A stretch of 64,000 bases of DNA from Myripristis murdjan (lineage: Eukaryota; Chordata; Actinopteri; Holocentriformes; Holocentridae). The position numbers and the translations under genes are program-made. The notes under the pieces were generated by a model. The model had not been told where the DNA came from and made no database searches. It saw only the letters and a program-made list of their open reading frames with translations. Positions 11,180 through 22,313 of this stretch are shown one piece after another; positions within the stretch are counted from its first letter, which is position 1, and each line of letters begins with the position of its first letter. Location of the stretch: positions 26,087,390 through 26,151,389 of the forward strand of contig NC_043986.1 of assembly GCF_902150065.1 (NCBI RefSeq), read 5' to 3'.

Positions 11180-11459
11180 GTGAAAATGTCATTTGCAAAG
11201 TGTGCAGGTCCACGAGTTCATCAAAATGTATCACATTCTTTATTTATTTGCAAGGCTTTTAATTTGAATGTCGTGAGCGGAAGTGCCGTGTCTCTCCTTC
11301 CTCCCAGCCTGGCGGGTCTCGGCGGTGACCGTGTGGAAGCGCCATTGTTCCAGCTACAGTTTTATGTTGTAGCCGTGGCGAACGATCCATAACGAACAAA
11401 CCTGCATCCTGAGACTCAACACTAATACTTTTCAAAACTTTTACTGCTCAAACAAGAAG
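11180..11459 (+). promoter_or_regulatory. crebzf promoter and non-coding first exon
   Basis: A GC-richer island with GAGCGGAAGTGCCG (ETS core, about 11275-11289) precedes a segment ending in CAAGAAG followed by the strong donor GTAAGT at 11460. The matching acceptor (CTTCACAG, ending 12283) leads into the coding exon. The first exon therefore ends at 11459 and intron 1 is 824 bases. The exact transcription start, probably around 11280-11340, is inferred. Confidence 0.6.
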
Positions 11460-12342
11460 GTAAGTGCTGATTTGAGGAGTGAGTTTGTCGTCTGTAGGTT
11501 GCTGCGTCACTCTAGGTTGCGCTGGCTACGTTAGCTCCGCGTGGCTTGTACGTTAACGTTAATTCTGTGTACAGTTTATGTATTTGATCCTCTGGCTGAA
11601 TAACAAGCCAAATCTAGCCTTAACTCGTAAAACACTGATATCTAGGCTAGCTAACCTTTGCCAAGTGGCCTAACATCGTCTGCAGGGCGGAGTGCTCGGT
11701 GTGTTTTCCTTAGGGCCGAGGTGAGTTAGCTAACTAGCTTACGAGCCATTGTTAACCGCCTCTTGGATAATAACAGCTAGTCCCAGGTTAATGTTAGTTG
11801 TCAAATAGAGGCCAAACTTAACGTTTTGGGTTTCATTGCTGACTTTGTAAAATCTTACAAAAAGTTTGGATAGACAAGGTGAATTAAACGTTAGGTAATG
11901 CCAAGTGCTAGCCAAAGTTCCTGTTCTGCAGGCCTGCTTCAACCAACGTTGGAGTTACGTTGCTGCTAAATTAAGCGCTGCTTTTTATAGCTGCCTTGAT
12001 TGTCTGTAAGAAAATGGTGGCTGTCAGTTATTCTGAGCAAACTTAATTACAATATGAGACCCATTTCGGGAATTACTTCAAGAAACATTTAATATGCCAC
12101 AAACATTTTTACATAACCGTTTATTCCATTCCGAAGTTTTTTTTTTTCTGCATTTTTAAGACTTTATTGCATGCGTTAACACAGTGAATTTACTGTTCAC
12201 TTGCAATGATTGAATCATATCAGGTTAATCTAGAAAATGCGTATGTGTTACATAGTATTAATACCACCTATCTGTCTTCACAGTTGAGGAATTCCAGGAT
12301 ATCTTCTGGAGAGTGTGCTTGTGCTCCCGTCCACAAGCTACA

Positions 12343-13116
12343 ATGATCACCAGAAGAAGAGGCCGTACCATCAACAATACCGAGGTGCAGTCTGTTGAGG
12401 TTGAAGTCACAGATGCTGTGGAGACAGTAGAAAATCTCCCGAGTCCATCAGAGTGCCTGCCATCTGAGGAGCTCAACACAGACGGATTTGAGCTAGATGA
12501 TTTATTTGGAATTGAAGACCTGAAATGGACATTTGAAAGAGATGCAGTCACCCCATTCTTTGATATTGGGCTGACCGAATTGGGTGCGAATGATAATGAT
12601 TCCACAAATGAAACATCAACCCCATCTCCAGAGAGAATATTTCCTGACCTGAGGATCAAGCGCAGACAAAACCACTCTGGTCACATGATCAACAAAAATG
12701 CCATTGCTGCCAGGTTGAATCGTCTCAAGAAGAAAGAATATGTTAGTGGGCTGGAGAAGAAAGTCGGCTTTCTATCGACCGAAAACCATGTGCTCAAACA
12801 GGAAAATTCCCAGTTGACCAAGAGAGTGGAGGAGCTGGAAGATGAAACCAGGTATCTGAGGGCCGTGCTGGCCAACGAGAGCATGTTAGCCCAGCTCTTG
12901 TCCAGGCTGAGCGGTGTGAATGGGATGAAATTATCTTCCTCACTTTTCCAGGGGTCCAACTCAAATGATCACGACTATGCACTCCCCAGGAAACGTGTGA
13001 AAGTGGAGGAGAAAGAGACATCTGGTGGCGTGTGTCTGCACGTGGACAAGAACCACGTCTCAGTGGAGTTCTGCACTAAGTGTGCAGAGAGTGCAAGCAC
13101 ATCACTCAAAATGTAG
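12343..13116 (+). CDS. crebzf: bZIP transcription factor CREBZF (Zhangfei)
   Basis: The 257-residue single-exon frame (human CREBZF has 354) matches this atypical nuclear bZIP factor, a partner of HCFC1 and modulator of ATF4, CREB3 and small-heterodimer-partner signalling. In order: an acidic N-terminal segment with [12 protein letters not shown] (about residues 50-61); a basic region beginning at residue 117 ([18 protein letters not shown]); a leucine zipper to about residue 175 containing [13 protein letters not shown]; and the family signature LLSRLSGV. The HCFC1-binding tetrapeptide DHDY is at residues 209-212. The C-terminal block [14 protein letters not shown] ends in SLKM. The basic region lacks the usual NxxAAxxCR pattern and has NxxAARLNR, as in the mammalian protein. 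The ATG at 12343 is the first in frame after the acceptor. Confidence 0.95.
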   Translation: MITRRRGRTINNTEVQSVEVEVTDAVETVENLPSPSECLPSEELNTDGFELDDLFGIEDLKWTFERDAVTPFFDIGLTELGANDNDSTNETSTPSPERIFPDLRIKRRQNHSGHMINKNAIAARLNRLKKKEYVSGLEKKVGFLSTENHVLKQENSQLTKRVEELEDETRYLRAVLANESMLAQLLSRLSGVNGMKLSSSLFQGSNSNDHDYALPRKRVKVEEKETSGGVCLHVDKNHVSVEFCTKCAESASTSLKM

Positions 13117-14225
13117 GGTCAAGTACTTATCTCTGTTTTCAGATATTGAGACTGAACTTGATAAGGCTCAGTGTAATGAACTTCATGGGGATTGATGAAC
13201 ACTGTTGAATTAGCTACGATTACCTAAGAACTTCTGAATGTGCATGTTGTAAAGTGTGATGAAGCCGATTGAGTTACACGTTACTGCTAAACCTTGTTGA
13301 CAGTTTTCTTCTAGGTAATGGTTGATCTGCCATGCGGGATGAGTGGCTTTCAGAACACCTTTGCCTGCTTGACTCCATGGTAAGCATCAGACAAGAAAAG
13401 ATGCTCCTTTTGTTTCTCTCACAGGCTTGAGGCGTTCTGCAGTGACATTAGTACTTATATTTTTCTTGTTCCCAGCTAGTTAATTTGTCTTGGATTTTTG
13501 TGTTGAGTTCTGAAAAAAAAAATGCTTTGCTCTTTAAAAATGAAACTGTAAATAAGGACTTAGGACAAAAGTATCTTAAACATAATAGAAAAAGCTGTTA
13601 AGATGAAGGTGAAGGTTCACAAAGAGTGATTTAGTCGCTGAATCTTAATTGGCTTTCAACCTGGAATTGTAATGATCCAGGAAGAGGATTATTGAAGATG
13701 CTGAATTTTGGTTAAAATTGGTCTCTTTGTGAACCAGCACCATTGTACAAAAGAATACCTTTCATTTAGCGCCGCCTATTTTTCTTTATGCTAAAGTGGA
13801 TTCTGCTGTTGGAAGTGGAAGAGGCTGGACAAGCTGCTGCCAACGTGGCCTGGTATTTTTTTAAAGGTAGTATCGGTAACAAATGGTGTAAGTGACTACA
13901 TTATACCAAATTCTCCACAACATCTTTATCTCTCAGCAGTGTAGCTCCTGCATCTTATACTCAGGGGTGACTACAACTGCTCCATTCCTTGTAGCAACAA
14001 TAAATTGAGGCTTTATGGTCTCATAATTATGTCTTGTATATATTGACATTTTGGAGTGTAATTGCTTAACTCTTCCAAAATGACCTGGTTGAAATGGTTA
14101 GTCACCAGTTTTGTATATGAAAGTCTGTAACAATGTTAATGTGTATATACATAATTTTGATCTGAATAAGCATTGTTTGAGGAACATGGAGAAATGTTTG
14201 ACAAATAAATCATATTTTCATTATT
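13117..14225 (+). other. crebzf 3' UTR
   Basis: About 1.1 kb of non-coding sequence ends after AATAAA at 14204-14209. It holds an inverted pair of GGTTCACAAAGAG (13614-13626 and, inverted, 13723-13735) that could fold a stem around roughly 100 bases. No second open frame is present. Further 3' processing sites are possible. Confidence 0.5.
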
Positions 14226-14539
14226 CTTTCAGTTAAAAATATCTGCTCTGCGTCTTGTTCTGTGCTGTTTATTAATGCATCTCTCTTTCTCTTCCTGAAC
14301 AGCAAGCTCTCTGCAGATAAAGGTCTTACTTTTCCTGAACATTTGGGTCAAGTCTGGTAAAGGTTCTCAGAACAAAAGACCAAGAAGGCCAAAGCTTTAC
14401 ACTTTTTGGTTAAAGGGAGACACCACTGAATTTCAGCATTCACATGTTATTCCAGTTCCTTAAAGGGGGTAGTTTGGAAGTTTTGACAGTTTGTATGAGC
14501 CCCTGATCAAAAGCAGTATTGATAATCTCTGACAGTTAG

Positions 14540-15200
14540 TTCTCTAGTTGGAGATACCCAGGCCTGGAAGGACAACAACAGCAACAGCTAGGATGAAAGT
14601 GATTAGTTCAGGCTCCAAACCCATGAAGTGTCATTTGCTGCTCTATACAGTTATAATAGATTCTCCAAGTTTGAGCAGTCAGCTCCCTGCCTGTTGTGAG
14701 AACAAGCGCTTCAGCAGGACTGTTTTCAAACATGAATGAGCTTGATTTGGCCCCGCAAACAACACGATTTTGAATGACAGCCAAAAGCTTGAACGTTTTT
14801 TGATTTGATTTTTTTGCTACTTGTCGGAACTACTTTGTTTCTGTATCACTATGCAGAAACTTGCAAGGAGAGTAAGCAAACAGTGCAGAGGGGGACTGTT
14901 GTGTGGTGATATAGAGACAAAGTAGTTCCACCAGTTAGCAAGCTAGAGGACTGGAGAAGACCATCGATAATTGATCCTGAATGAAAATGCTGTGCAGTCC
15001 TTAAGAATGTTTTTTCTAACTTGGGGTCACTGCTCAAAATCATGTTTGCGAGGCCAGATCCATTTCATTCATTTTGGAGAACCATTCCAGTGAAGTGCTC
15101 GTTCTTAACACAGGCATGCAATCGATGGGTCAAACTTGGAGGGTCAGCTACTTATGGAGCAGCAAATACCACTATATGGGTAAGAACCTAAACTGTTGTG
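14540..15200 (+). repeat. Dispersed repeat, copy A, with internal hairpin
   Basis: Many blocks are shared in the same order with 27880-28480, for example ATAGATTCTCCAAGTTTGA versus ATAGATCCTCCAAATTTGA, CTTTGTTTCTGTATCACTA, and AATACCACTATATGGGTAAG. An inverted repeat (14826-14849 against 14906-14929; 24 bases, three mismatches) forms a hairpin in the middle. No protein is encoded. The ends are approximate and no target duplication was recognised, so the class is undetermined. Confidence 0.7.
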
Positions 15201-16617
15201 GTGTAAGATGCCTTTTGTCATTTAGAGTGACCAACAGGCCAAAAACATACACAACAGAATACACCATATCTTGTGTATTTTTGCTGCATTACTGTGCTTT
15301 CAGACTGTTCCTGATATTGGAACCATTTGGTAAAGAATACCAGTACTATTATGAAGTGGAGCCTGATAGCATTTCACACACCCTGCACAGGCGACCTGCA
15401 GACTCTGCTCTGTCTCGTAAGGTTGGGGTTCAAAATAGCTCCAATATGCAGTAAGATCAGCACAGAAAAGCAGTGAAAATACAGATTATATTTTCTGTTG
15501 TGCACACTGAATCTTCATTTTTTTGATTGCTCTACTGATCAAAAAGTTGGTCCTGTTTGCTGCAGCTCTTGTCCCTTGATCTGGGGCTGCGATCTCTGCT
15601 GGCCCAGAGATTCCCAGCCAGAGGACTCAGTGCTTGAGATTATGTCTGAGCAAAGTTAACATTCATGGTCAGTATCTCAAACAACCCCATGTCAGAAACT
15701 GCAAACTATCCCTGTAGAGTGAAATACACAAAACTCAATGTGCATGTTGTTACAATCCTACACACCGATGCCAATATCTATGTACATGAACCAGTCTAGC
15801 ATTTAAAAAAAAAAAAAAAGATTTTTGAAAGTTCTATTCCGCCATGTCATCTAGTGTTAATTTGTGTGGCTCAGTTTACCAATGAGGAAAGATTAATTGA
15901 CCCTAAAGTTTCCCTCAGTGTACAGGTGAATGGTGCTTTCACTATGGCAGAGGTAATTTAAATGATCATTTAAATTAATTATTTAATATTGGAGGAAGAT
16001 TTGCTCAGCTGATTGGGTTTCTTTACTGGGCTCTTCTTCCTAAAGGCAGTTGAACACGTGGCTGGTTGTTAACCTCTTATGAACCAGAGCGGAGCTGTAA
16101 GTTTTTAGGCCATGCTCTATCTCTCAGCAGGGTGTTCAAGGGCCTCCAGACCTTGAATGTCCTGCTGGCTAAATCAGTCTTCCTTCAGATTAATTCTCAA
16201 GATCCACTTGTACAGTTAGCACCCAAAGTACCATTCACAAACATTTATTGCCAGAAAGATAAACGAGGCAGCATTTAATTAATTCAAAAAGTGTACTCCA
16301 TACACTTATATGATATTCAGTTGGCCATCATGAAGTCTTCTGTGGTTGCGATGGAGTAGCCTCACTTAGCCCTAACAAATTATTCTGAAAGGAACAGGCA
16401 GACAATGGCAACTGTGATGATTTTTGTAGTTTGTGCATCAGAATCTGGCTCATGGAACCAAAGATGTGCTGTGATTCAGCCTAATGAGTGTTGATCGTAA
16501 GTGACATCACTGGTTAGGGTGTGTTCCTCTTGTGTTGTGGGAGTCATGTAAACAGGCTGTGGTCATGGTCTTAGACCAGTGGAATAACGTGAATTCTGAA
16601 ATTGACTGGTAGTTCTC
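15201..16617. other. Intergenic, no gene seen
   Basis: AT-rich sequence between the dispersed repeat and the Kolobok insertion. The few short open frames lack splice context or recognisable motifs. An A13 run lies near 15807-15819. Confidence 0.5.
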
Positions 16618-17009
16618 TTAAAGGAACAATGTGTAGAATTTACAGTGATATTTGGGTAGAAATGGAACTTAGTATTCATATATTTTTTTTATTAGTGTAC
16701 AATTATGTGGAAATCAGAATCTGTGCGTTTCCTTTCGCTTAGAATAAGCCATTTATATCTACATTAGGGTGCGGGTCGACTTCCGCTAGGGCTGCCATGT
16801 TGTGCTGCCATGTTTCTACAGTAGCCCAGAACGGACAAACCAGACAGGACCTCTGGAGAGCGCCTTTCGCGTTTGTGCAAATGCACAGGTAGATCGGAAG
16901 TCGGCTAACGAAGCCGGGTATATATTTTGTGCCGCACGCAGGCTTGCCATTTCGTCTTTCGAGGACTGGAAGAGAGTGTTTTGAGAGTTGAGTGTGAGAA
17001 CTTTGATAA

Positions 17010-18605
17010 ATGGAGGATCACACGTATTATTCAGCACAAGAAAGAGCGAGGAAGGGCGAACCTTCCCCTTCAAAGAAGCGAAAACGCGAAGAAGCCAAAC
17101 GATTTCGAGACAGATGAAGACAGAAAACACGAGTAAACATCGGCGTGGCCTTTCCCAGGTGGAAATCACTAATGAGGGACAGACAGTTCAACAGTGACGC
17201 CGGAGTCGCCTGCTTTCTGCTTCACAGGTAATGTAGACTCTCTGTGTAACTGCTACGTTACGTGGTGTATGCTTGCTTTAGCTTGAACCTGGCCATGGGG
17301 ATAACGTTAATTACCAGCACAAGTAGCCCAAGTTACCATGTTGTCACTGTTGAAAAATATTTACGAAGCCCCCTGCCCCCGGGGATTAGTCGAGAAGACG
17401 TGTAAATGTTTGTCCTGGCGTTACAAATCCATGCCCACGCATCGGGTGTGCCATCGGGTTTGCAGTCCGTGGGCTCAAACTACTCGGGCACGAATTGGTA
17501 ATCAGGCGGTAGGCACAGAGTTCCAAACCCAGGGCACAGATTTACGCGTGGGCCTTCTTTCCCGCAGACACCGGGGGGCTCCGCACAATATCATGTTTTT
17601 AGTTGATCTACCAGCAGTGCTATACTTGATTTATTTTGATATGTTTGTAGAGAAAGCCTGATCCCCGCAGGTTGGGACACAACAGAATGTGCGAATGTAT
17701 CATGTAGCACTTATATTCTTAATGTTGCTGTTATTTCTCTAGCTATGAGCGAGGTCCCGCAACATCGACCCCTATGAAGGGAAAAACCCCTCAAGGCCAG
17801 CTCCAGCATTGTCCAGGATAGGTACTTCAAGTGGGACAGACAGGCAAGTAATTTCAGTGAATTAACTGTGCCGTCCTAATATGTTTGATTATAAGTAAAG
17901 TAGCTTATTTATAAGTTTTTCTTTCTAAATTCATGTTTCCTCTCCGTATGTGTGATATATGGATCATCATCACAGTCTTGACATGTGGCATGGTGCCAAA
18001 AACCTGGCCAAAAAAATTGCTGCAGTAAGTTTAATAAGTGGATCATGTTATTACCTACATATCTGTCTTAAAATTGATTTGCCTTACATCAGTATTCAGC
18101 AATGTGACACTGATGGCAGAGATTATGCACACTTTCATTTTAATCAAAGACAGCAAAAGTTGATTTCTGGCTGAAGGTGTGTTAATACCCATGTCTAATA
18201 CTATGTTTGGTTTGTTTGTTTGTTTGTTTGTTTGTTTTGTCTCATCAAGGCAGCAAAGATAAAAGGACAGTCCCTTCTCCTCAACTGGCTGAAAGACATC
18301 ATAAACCATTTTTGGTGGTGCTGTAAGACAGCTGACACAACCGAGGAGTTTCTTGTAGGCACACAATTTATATATTTTTTTTCTCTCAATAAGTTAATTC
18401 AATGCCATATAAATGCTTGATTTATAGTGCTCTTGGTTTTCGCAGATACTGTGGACTGGTATCCTTCATCATGTCTGTAACCATCACACCTGGGAATATG
18501 GAAGCTGCCAACATGACCACCTGGAAGACACTCGTGAAAAGGAGTGGATCAAGAGGGACTCGAAGTGCCACAATGCGCTGGTGGACATCGTTTACAAAAT
18601 AAGAC
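17010..18605 (+). pseudogene. Kolobok transposase remnant
   Basis: Recognisable exons are as follows. 17010-17227 encodes MEDHTYYSAQERARKGEPSP then, in the same frame, KTRVNIGVAFPRW and SDAGVACFLLH, interrupted by TGA at 17115-17117. About 17749-17850 begins SYERGPATSTPMKGK and then shifts frame. 17963-18024 encodes HHSLDMWHGAKNLAKKIAA. 18251-18356 encodes IKGQSLLLNWLKDI, then INHFWWCCKTADTTEEF. About 18450-18600 encodes TGILHHVCNHHTWEYGSCQH and LVDIVYK. These blocks match the catalytic C-terminal half of Kolobok-type transposases. A central segment of perhaps 200 or more residues and the final part are missing. At least one nonsense change, one frameshift and one large deletion are present, so no active protein is expected. 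Confidence 0.75.
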
Positions 18606-19240
18606 ATAATAAGCTCTTGAAATGTTTTGTCTGTTTGACACTAAATGCTGCATTTTTATGATTGTGTGCCAGCAGATCTATTGCTATTGTCTACATAAAA
18701 ATGTGTGGCCTACAATTTCTTTATAAATAAGTCTTTCATTTTACAAATGTCAGTATTTAGTTTTTTTTACACATTTTTGGTATCAAAATTGTAAGGTACA
18801 CTTGTCCCTTGTAATGAACAGTACATGCATACATTGTGTGTGGCAATATGTCACAGTGACAAATGATAGTAATTAAAAGGTAACTGCAGTACTGTCATAC
18901 TTACCATATAATTATATATAAAGTCACTATATACTAAGTTTATGTTTACATGTATATAATTGCAGTAAATAAAGCACATATATTTGATGATTGTCTTTTT
19001 TTATTGCACTTTGAAAAAACTTCAATGGAACAAATACAAATGAATAAATAATTATAAAAGCAAATGTATAAATATAGAGAATAATAACAATTATAATGAA
19101 TTAAAACTATAACCGTAACATTTTTTTGCCTTCAAAAAAGTACCGGATGTTGATATTGTTTTGATGCCCTGATGATGGACATGCAGGTATGTAAGTACTT
19201 GTGGTAATGTATGGACATACCAGAGGGCCTGAAAGGAAAC

Positions 19241-20903
19241 TCAGATGCCAGGTACGAAACCAGTGTAGTGTCCTTGGGGATCAGGGAACCTGTCCCTGAT
19301 CCTCCAAACACAGCAGCTGGGGATGACACGTCGGTTTCCCTGCCCTAAGGAACCATGTTGCCAATAGATGAAGTGTCTATAGGCAGCATAGCGGTACTCC
19401 CGGTTGTCATCTCCAGGCCCACTGGCTTGGCCTAATACCGTAATGTCCTCCCGGTACTGCCTGTGAATACGCAGAAATCCTTCAGTAAGGCAGTACTGGG
19501 AGAAGTGTGGTAATAGGCTGACACAATTATTTGGATCCTGGCCACAGCACTTCCTCTCTAGGTCCGTAGGCATATCCCTACAGTTACCACAAGTACACCA
19601 TGGCACCCCTGGCACTCCAGCAAAAGGTGGGGCACCATGCCTGCGCTGATACATCGCCAGGGCATCAAAAACCAGGCCTGGCTGCCTCTCCAGAAGCTGT
19701 GAGGTGAGCTCCCTGTGTTCCTCAAGGGTCATCTCCTGAAGAAATTTCTGAGGAAATAAAACCCAGGAAAAACGCAAATAAGTTCCATGATGTCAGTATG
19801 GTAATAACACTGTAATAGTTTGTAAGCTGTCTAGCATGTTGTCAACGTCTAAAACAATGACAGGCATTTACAAAATACCAAAATATCTCTTCATACTGTT
19901 CTTGTAGTGTGTAAAATGATTTATTTGCCTTCAGGGACGGTTTTTCCTATGGGCAGTGTGGGCAACTGCCCAGGGCGCAATCTACTTGGGGGCGCCCGCA
20001 AGAAAAAAGAAAAAAAAAAAAATCGCCAGTTTTCTAGACTACCACATTGACCCGCACATGCCGCGGTACAGTCGGCAACAGGCGGGCCGGCCGCGGCAAC
20101 GGCACCGGTACCGCGCCCACCCGGTCAGGTCTGCAGGATCTGACAGGTGAGCTGCCTGATGTCGGCCGGTGCCGCGGCCGCGGGGAGGTAGGAGTAGTAA
20201 CATGAAAGGGCGCAAGCCAGTAATTTCGCCTAGGGCGGCAACATGGGCAGAACCGCCACTATTAACGTTTCCCAAACAATGACTCACGTTACACTGCAAT
20301 AACACATCGACCTACAAATTACAGTAATGTAACCATTGAGCTGCTATATGAATACCACTTTGTATTGTATTGGTACTGTTCATATCGCACAGACCAGATA
20401 GGGAAAAAAAACATACAATAAAACCATTTCATAAGAAACGTTACCGACCTTGGTCGCTTCTGTTCGTCGGCTTTGCAGGGCCTCCACTCTCTCCTCATCT
20501 TCATCTCTAGAAGATGCCGCTCCGGCTCCTCTCCCTCGACTCGCCCTGCCCGCTCCACCACGTCTTCCTCTCCGCCGTCTCCCTCTCCCTCTCCCTCTTT
20601 CCTCCGCCACATTACCGGGAGGTCTATCCGGTCCTCTCCGCTGCAAACCGAGGGGGGGAAATCGTCCTGCTAACTTCCATCACTACCAGACGACTTAGCT
20701 AAACTTAGCTTGTACTTGCATGCGAACCAGCTAGCCAACGTTAGCAATGAACTGCTATCACAATGCGGAACAAGTAACAGTAATATTAGCGATATTACAT
20801 ATAGACATACAGACAACACGAGTCATAAATAAGTTTTATCTAAGCGAACCTCATCACCCGACGTCAAAGACTCATTGAGACTCGATGCACCCGTAGATGA
20901 CAT
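19241..20903 (-). CDS. Transposon-borne P2X7 C-terminal (ballast) domain protein
   Basis: The main exon (19241..19747, 168 codons) is open from a good acceptor to a stop. It begins KFLQEMTLEEHRELTSQLLE, carries a Cys cluster (WCTCGNCRDMPTDLERKCC, then NNCVSLL and YCLTEGF) and ends VIPSCCVWRIRDRFPDPQ, then GHYTGFVPGI. This parallels the P2X7 receptor cytoplasmic tail, which ends ILPSCCRWRIRKEFP, then GQYSGF. That tail is a zinc- and guanine-nucleotide-binding ballast fold. An upstream exon, about 20449-20690, encodes an RG-rich linker (GRGRGRRRRGRRGGAGR) ending QSRRTEATK, in phase with the main exon. A 54-base first exon starting at ATG 20903-20901 (MSSTGASSLNESL) is plausible, but its junction is uncertain. 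There are no membrane segments, so it is a soluble protein, not a channel. Its function in the transposon is unknown. Confidence 0.7.
19933..20260. mobile_element. MITE-like insertion nested in the Kolobok element
   Basis: The ends are imperfect inverted repeats: AGGGACGGTTTTTCCTATG on the left and, inverted from the right, AGTGGCGGTTCTGCCCATG. The interior is very GC-rich (multiple GGCCGCGG-type stretches), unlike the AT-rich surroundings. It lies in the intron between the RG-rich and cysteine-rich exons of the P2X7-like gene and encodes nothing itself. Confidence 0.55.
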
Positions 20904-21262
20904 GATGGCACTTGTATGGCACGCGAAGGCCTCCGTAGCTGCTCCTCCTCGGTCGGAAAGGGAGGGGGAGCGAAGCGGGGTGTTCATTTGGTTGCAATCT
21001 GCAACGTCAGCGCTAGATGCCGCTAAATCTTACACACAGTGTGTAAAATTACACACTGTTCCTTTAATCTCAAATACTGAATAAGCAATACATAAATTAA
21101 GTTATTAAAACAGACAATCCAATCTCAGTCCCTATTCATTTTTAATCATAGCTCCCTGTTTTCATTATTTTTTAAATACATATTCAACACCAGCATTTCA
21201 GATGTTGCTTTCTTTACAAGCGTTTACCTCAGGTGTAAACCAGTCAAATATATTCAGTGTGC

Positions 21263-21481
21263 ATCTAGTGCAGGGGTGTCAAACTCGTGCCATGGAGGGC
21301 CGAGAGGCTGCAGGTTTTCATTCCAACCAAAAACTCCTCCAGGTGATTTCACTGATCACCCTACCTCCAAACAGAGAGGCGGGACTAATCAGTGAAATCA
21401 CCTGGTGGAGTTGTTGGTTGGAATGAAAACCTGCAGCCTCTCGGCCCTCCATGGCACGAGTTTGACACCCCTGATCTAGTG
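21263..21481. mobile_element. hAT-type hairpin MITE with 8-bp target duplication
   Basis: A 203-bp palindrome (21271-21473) begins CAGGGGTGTCAAACTCGTGC and ends with its exact inverse. It is flanked on both sides by ATCTAGTG (21263-21270 and 21474-21481). An 8-bp duplication and a CAGGGGTG terminus indicate the hAT superfamily. The arms of roughly 85 bases are almost identical, so insertion was recent. It is non-coding and mobilised only in trans. Confidence 0.9.
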
Positions 21482-22281
21482 TATCTGAAAGTGTTGCTGA
21501 AGTAGCATTGTAAGTGTAACTTCTTAAAAATGCTGTAAGCTCATAAAACTTGTTAGAGACTTTAAAAAGCAATGGAGAATTTTTATCATTGTCCGTTTCA
21601 TGGTTGACTTTAGCAATTATACAAACGAGTTTTTATTAGAAGGGAATCTTCATAATTTTCTTCCCCAGTGATTCACAACAGCGCCTTGGCAGCATTTTCA
21701 AATGCAGTGGATGTTAAGGTCTTCTGTGGTAATAAAGTCATGGAATGCTTTAAGGGCAGGAATTTCTGGTGTATTTCAGTCAGGGCAAGAGTAAAAAAAA
21801 CAAAAACACACTGTTCACTGCGTTGGCCAGTAGTTTTCAACAAGCAGTCACACTGAGGCCCAGTAGCCATCACTGTGTTCACTGATGTGCGTTTATGATG
21901 TAGATTTCATGCACCATTTTATTTAAGATGTTAGAGTTTAACAATCAAGTTAGCCTTTGTTCGGATTCAGAAGTGCTCAAATAATACAGGTATAACCACT
22001 GGGAGGTGAATAAAAAGCTTGCCACACAGATGAAGCTGGGATCCATCTATCCTGTGAGCTGGTTTATGGGAACCAAGACAATGCAAATTTTGCCTTTTTT
22101 TTTTAGCTCACTGAAACTGGATGTGAGGTGGAGCTGTCTGCTGAAGGAGAGCAGTCTGCCAGCTCTTACACACTTTGGCTCTATTAGCCCACCTGTAAAT
22201 ACACGAGGCTACTCTAAGTTATGACTTATCGACTTATCACCATGATGAGGTGAACAACTATGAAAAGGATGGGCTGTAGAA

Positions 22282-22313
<32 letters not shown>

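Larger units (their letters stand above)
16618..21067 (+). mobile_element. Kolobok-superfamily (T2-like) DNA transposon, full ends
   Basis: The element runs 16622-21063 (4,442 bp) between identical TTAA copies (16618-16621 and 21064-21067). Terminal inverted repeats read AGGAACAATGTGTAG on the left and, inverted, AGGAACAGTGTGTAA on the right. TTAA plus AGGRR ends are the hallmark of Kolobok/T2 elements. Inside are two convergent spliced genes. A transposase fragment on the plus strand contains LDMWHGAKNLAKKI and NHFWWCCKTA, typical of Kolobok transposases. A P2X7-C-terminal-like frame lies on the minus strand. Both first exons lie near opposite ends. The transposase is broken, so this copy is not autonomous, though its ends look intact. 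A small nested MITE sits at 19933-20260. Confidence 0.8.

Noticed and set aside
14540-15200. tRNA-derived SINE
   Set aside because: No convincing A- and B-box pair or 3' tail was seen; the repeat is left unclassified.
17338-17661. 107-codon open frame inside the Kolobok element
   Set aside because: It has no similarity to the transposase or P2X7-like exons on either side and lies where an intron is expected between transposase exons.
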